Source: an uncultured Oscillospiraceae bacterium (GTDB taxonomy: Bacteria; Bacillota; Clostridia; Oscillospirales; Oscillospiraceae). Taken from it: a stretch of DNA of 15,872 nucleotides. The DNA is taken from positions 1-15,872 of the forward strand of contig CAKTOH010000029.1 of assembly GCA_934589705.1 (NCBI GenBank). Direction: 5' to 3'. Shown here in pieces: positions 13,723 to 15,872 of the stretch (positions are counted from its first letter, which is position 1; the number at the start of each line of letters is the position of its first letter). The position numbers and the translations under genes were made by a program. The notes beneath the pieces were generated by a model. That model did not search any database. It saw nothing but the letters and a program-made list of their open reading frames with translations, and was not told where the DNA came from.

Positions 13723-14643
13723 ATGCACACTGCGAGAAAACTTTGGACGTATCTTGTTATTGCCGGCGTGGCGATGATCGGCGCGATCAACTATGCGCTT
13801 TTCGTCTTCCCCAACCAGTTCGCCCCCTCCGGCCTGAACGGTATCTGCACCATGATCCAGTATGTCACGGGCATCAGCGTAGGCTATCTGAGCCTGCTCG
13901 TCAACGTGCCCCTTGCCGTCTGGTGCTATATTGAGGTCAGTAAGCCCGTGGCTCTGCGGAGCATGGTCTATGTGATCACCTTCTCCCTGGGACTGATTCT
14001 GCTTGACCATGTGGATCTTTCCGCCTTCGCCTATTCCACGGAGAACGGCACCAGCAAAATTCTGGGGCCTCTGGTCGCCGGTGTGATTCAGGGCTATGTC
14101 TATTCCATTCTGGTCAAGGCCAGCGCCTATACCGGCGGCACGGATTTTGTCTCCGCCATCGTACATAAGCATTCCCCGGAGAAAAGCTTTTTCGGCGTCA
14201 CCTTTACCCTGAATGCCTGCATTGCCCTTTGCAGCTATTTTGTCTACGGCTATCAGATGGAGCCGGTGATCCTGTGCATTCTCTATAGCTTTATGTCAAC
14301 CACCGTAGGCGAGCGGCTGATGAAATCCGGCCGGTCTGCCATTGCCTTTGAGATCATCACCGACTACCCGGAGGAAATCTCCAGGGAGATCATCAAGAAT
14401 ATCCATCACACCACCACTCTGATTCCCGGCAAAGGCATGTACTCCGGTCGGGAGACCAGCGTGCTGCTGTGCGTGGTGAACAAGACCCAGGTGGCCGCGG
14501 TGAACCAGATCATCCACCAGTATCCCAATACCTTCGCCATCGTCAACCCGGTCAGCGAGATTCTGGGCAATTTCCGCAAGCTCAGCTCCTCCGGCAAGGA
14601 GATCGCCCAGGTTCTGGACTCCGGCGACGGAAAAACACTGTAA
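13723..14643 (+). CDS. YitT-family membrane protein (DUF161 with C-terminal DUF2179)
   Basis: The 306-residue protein begins with five or so membrane segments (about 10-30, 52-72, 80-97, 112-132 and 156-195). It has the family motifs FPNQFAPSGLNGI (29-41) and YTGGTD (136-141). A soluble DUF2179 domain follows (about 206-283, AFEIITDYPEEISREI.. to NPVSEILG), proposed in this family to be a small ligand-sensing domain. No transport substrate or reaction is established for the family, so I give none. ATG at 13723 has AGGAAAGG upstream, and a good promoter lies about 75 bases before. A hairpin follows the stop. It is a single-gene unit divergent from dnaA. Confidence 0.9.
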   Translation: MHTARKLWTYLVIAGVAMIGAINYALFVFPNQFAPSGLNGICTMIQYVTGISVGYLSLLVNVPLAVWCYIEVSKPVALRSMVYVITFSLGLILLDHVDLSAFAYSTENGTSKILGPLVAGVIQGYVYSILVKASAYTGGTDFVSAIVHKHSPEKSFFGVTFTLNACIALCSYFVYGYQMEPVILCILYSFMSTTVGERLMKSGRSAIAFEIITDYPEEISREIIKNIHHTTTLIPGKGMYSGRETSVLLCVVNKTQVAAVNQIIHQYPNTFAIVNPVSEILGNFRKLSSSGKEIAQVLDSGDGKTL

Positions 14644-14647
14644 TATG

Positions 14648-14668
14648 AGGGTGCCCATCGGGCACCCT
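14648..14668 (+). terminator. Hairpin after the yitT-family gene, probable terminator
   Basis: AGGGTGCCC (14648-14656) pairs perfectly with GGGCACCCT (14660-14668) around ATC, four bases after the TAA stop. Only TAT follows, without a T run, so termination may be partial and some read-through into guaB is possible. Confidence 0.65.
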
Positions 14669-14739
14669 TATCATAAATCCCCCCGTAAGAAAAATTTATC
14701 CCACATACATTACTTTCAAAGAAACAGGAGGAACCCCCA

Positions 14740-15872
14740 ATGGCTTATTACTATCCGGAACCCAGCCACACCTTCAGCGAGTATCTGCTCATCCCCGGCT
14801 ATACCTCCGAGGACTGCATCCCCGACCGGGTCAGCCTGAAGACCCCCCTGGTCAAGTACCGCAAGGGCGTGGAAGAGCCTGCTCTCAGCCTGAACGTGCC
14901 TCTGACCTCCGCCGTCATGCAGTCCGTTTCCAACGATACCCTGGCCATTGCCCTGGCCAAGGAGGGCGGCATCAGCTTCATTTTCGGCTCTCAGAGCATT
15001 GAGAATCAGGCTGCCATGGTGGCCAAGGTGAAGGGCTACAAGGCCGGCTTCGTCACCTCCGCCTCCAATCTGACTCCGGAGGCCACTCTGGCGGACGTGC
15101 TGGCCCTGAAGGCCAGAAACGGCTTCTCCACCGTGGCCATCACCGCCGACGGCACCCCCAACGGAAAGCTGCTGGGCATTGTCACCAGCCGGGACTACCG
15201 GGTTTCCCGGATGGAGTCTACGGAAAAGGTCAGCGACTTCATGACCCCCCGCGCCAAGCTCATCACCGCCCCCAAGGAGACCACTCTGAAGGAGGCCAAC
15301 GACATCATCTGGGAGAACAAGCTGAACAGCCTGCCCATCGTGGACGAAGACGATCATCTGCTGTACTTCGTCTTCCGGAAGGACTACGCCTCCCACAAGG
15401 CCAACCCCCTGGAGCTGCTGGATGCCAAGAAGCGGTATCTGGTGGGCGCGGGCATCAACACCCGGGACTACGCCACCCGGATTCCCGCTCTGCTGGAGGC
15501 CGGCGCCGATGTGCTGGTCATCGATTCCTCCGAGGGCTACACCTGCTGGCAGGAGAAGACCATCCAGTGGGTGCGGGATACTTACGGCGACGCCGTGAAG
15601 ATCGGCGCGGGCAACGTGGTTGACCGGGAGGGCTTCCTGTTCCTGGCCAAGGCCGGGGCGGACTTCGTCAAAGTCGGCATCGGCGGCGGCTCCATCTGCA
15701 TCACCCGGGAGACCAAGGGCATCGGCAGAGGCCAGGCCACCGCGCTGATCGAGGTGGCCGCGGCCCGGGACGAGTATTTCAAGGAAACCGGCATTTATGT
15801 GCCCATCTGCTCCGACGGCGGCATTGTCCACGATTACCACATGACCCTGGCTCTGGCCATGGGCGCGGACTT
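14740..15872 (+). CDS. guaB: IMP dehydrogenase, tritrichomonad-like type, 5' part (cut by window end)
   Basis: The first 377 codons are present; the frame is open to the edge. IMPDH oxidises IMP to XMP with NAD, the first committed step of GMP synthesis. The start ATG at 14740 has AGGAGG eight bases upstream. The N-terminal part shows [13 protein letters not shown], then [21 protein letters not shown]. Paired CBS domains occupy about 101-220. The barrel resumes with [23 protein letters not shown] (substrate aspartate D262) and the active-site loop [20 protein letters not shown] with catalytic Cys320. Next is [20 protein letters not shown]. The loop [10 protein letters not shown], in place of the common bacterial GPGSICTTRI, and the N terminus closely recall the Tritrichomonas foetus enzyme. 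The flap and C terminus lie outside. Confidence 0.95.
   Translation, partial: MAYYYPEPSHTFSEYLLIPGYTSEDCIPDRVSLKTPLVKYRKGVEEPALSLNVPLTSAVMQSVSNDTLAIALAKEGGISFIFGSQSIENQAAMVAKVKGYKAGFVTSASNLTPEATLADVLALKARNGFSTVAITADGTPNGKLLGIVTSRDYRVSRMESTEKVSDFMTPRAKLITAPKETTLKEANDIIWENKLNSLPIVDEDDHLLYFVFRKDYASHKANPLELLDAKKRYLVGAGINTRDYATRIPALLEAGADVLVIDSSEGYTCWQEKTIQWVRDTYGDAVKIGAGNVVDREGFLFLAKAGADFVKVGIGGGSICITRETKGIGRGQATALIEVAAARDEYFKETGIYVPICSDGGIVHDYHMTLALAMGAD

Noticed and set aside
14644..14739. A purine riboswitch or clear promoter before guaB
   Set aside because: The 96-base gap holds the yitT hairpin and the RBS; I could not find a riboswitch-like core or a well-spaced promoter pair.
14716..15840. 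Minus-strand open frame of 374 codons opposite guaB
   Set aside because: It is a shadow; the plus strand encodes IMP dehydrogenase with its active-site motifs throughout.

Overview
The window looks like the chromosomal replication-origin region of a moderately GC-rich (not counted) low-oxygen Firmicute, most likely a gut Clostridia of the Oscillospiraceae/Ruminococcaceae type. The evidence is the block dnaA - (origin) - dnaN - S4 protein - recF - gyrB - gyrA on the minus strand, purine-rich ribosome binding sites, a DUF370 (RemB-like) gene, a DUF3810 gene, and many interspersed palindromic repeats in the intergenic gaps. The taxonomic placement is inference from gene content, not from a search.

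Layout, left to right: the 3' end of a plus-strand NADPH-dependent glutamate synthase-like gene with a terminator (1-262); a composite palindromic repeat (about 284-563); a two-gene minus-strand unit, DUF3810 metallopeptidase-like membrane protein then rsmG (2517 down to 641), overlapping at TGATG and ending in a perfect hairpin; a second composite repeat (2694-3120); then the minus-strand replication/topology block. In transcription order this block is dnaA (13365-12052), the dnaA-dnaN gap carrying a DnaA-box cluster (probable oriC, 11456-11700) and a composite repeat, dnaN, S4/YaaA, recF, a composite repeat, gyrB, an inverted pair of repeats, gyrA, rnhA and remB. Divergent from dnaA on the plus strand are a YitT-family membrane protein and the 5' part of guaB (IMP dehydrogenase), cut by the window end.

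The genes form a coherent set. DnaA opens the origin, DnaN is the clamp, RecF handles gap repair, gyrase manages supercoiling, and RNase HI removes RNA:DNA hybrids. Tight junctions (ATGA overlaps S4/recF and gyrA/rnhA, a 1-nt gap rnhA/remB, TGATG DUF3810/rsmG) imply translational coupling. Transcription on both sides of the DnaA boxes mostly runs away from them, consistent with bidirectional replication from there; dnaA itself and the left-edge gene are exceptions.

This is mainly core genome and I see no defence system, prophage, IS transposase or CRISPR. The most interesting layer is non-coding. Five composite palindromic elements sit in the loose junctions of the locus, several bounded by the termini GTCATTGCGA/TCGCAATGAC. 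One carries a nested insertion, and another appears to supply outward-facing promoter elements between gyrB and gyrA. The guaB product is notably close to the tritrichomonad-type IMPDH.
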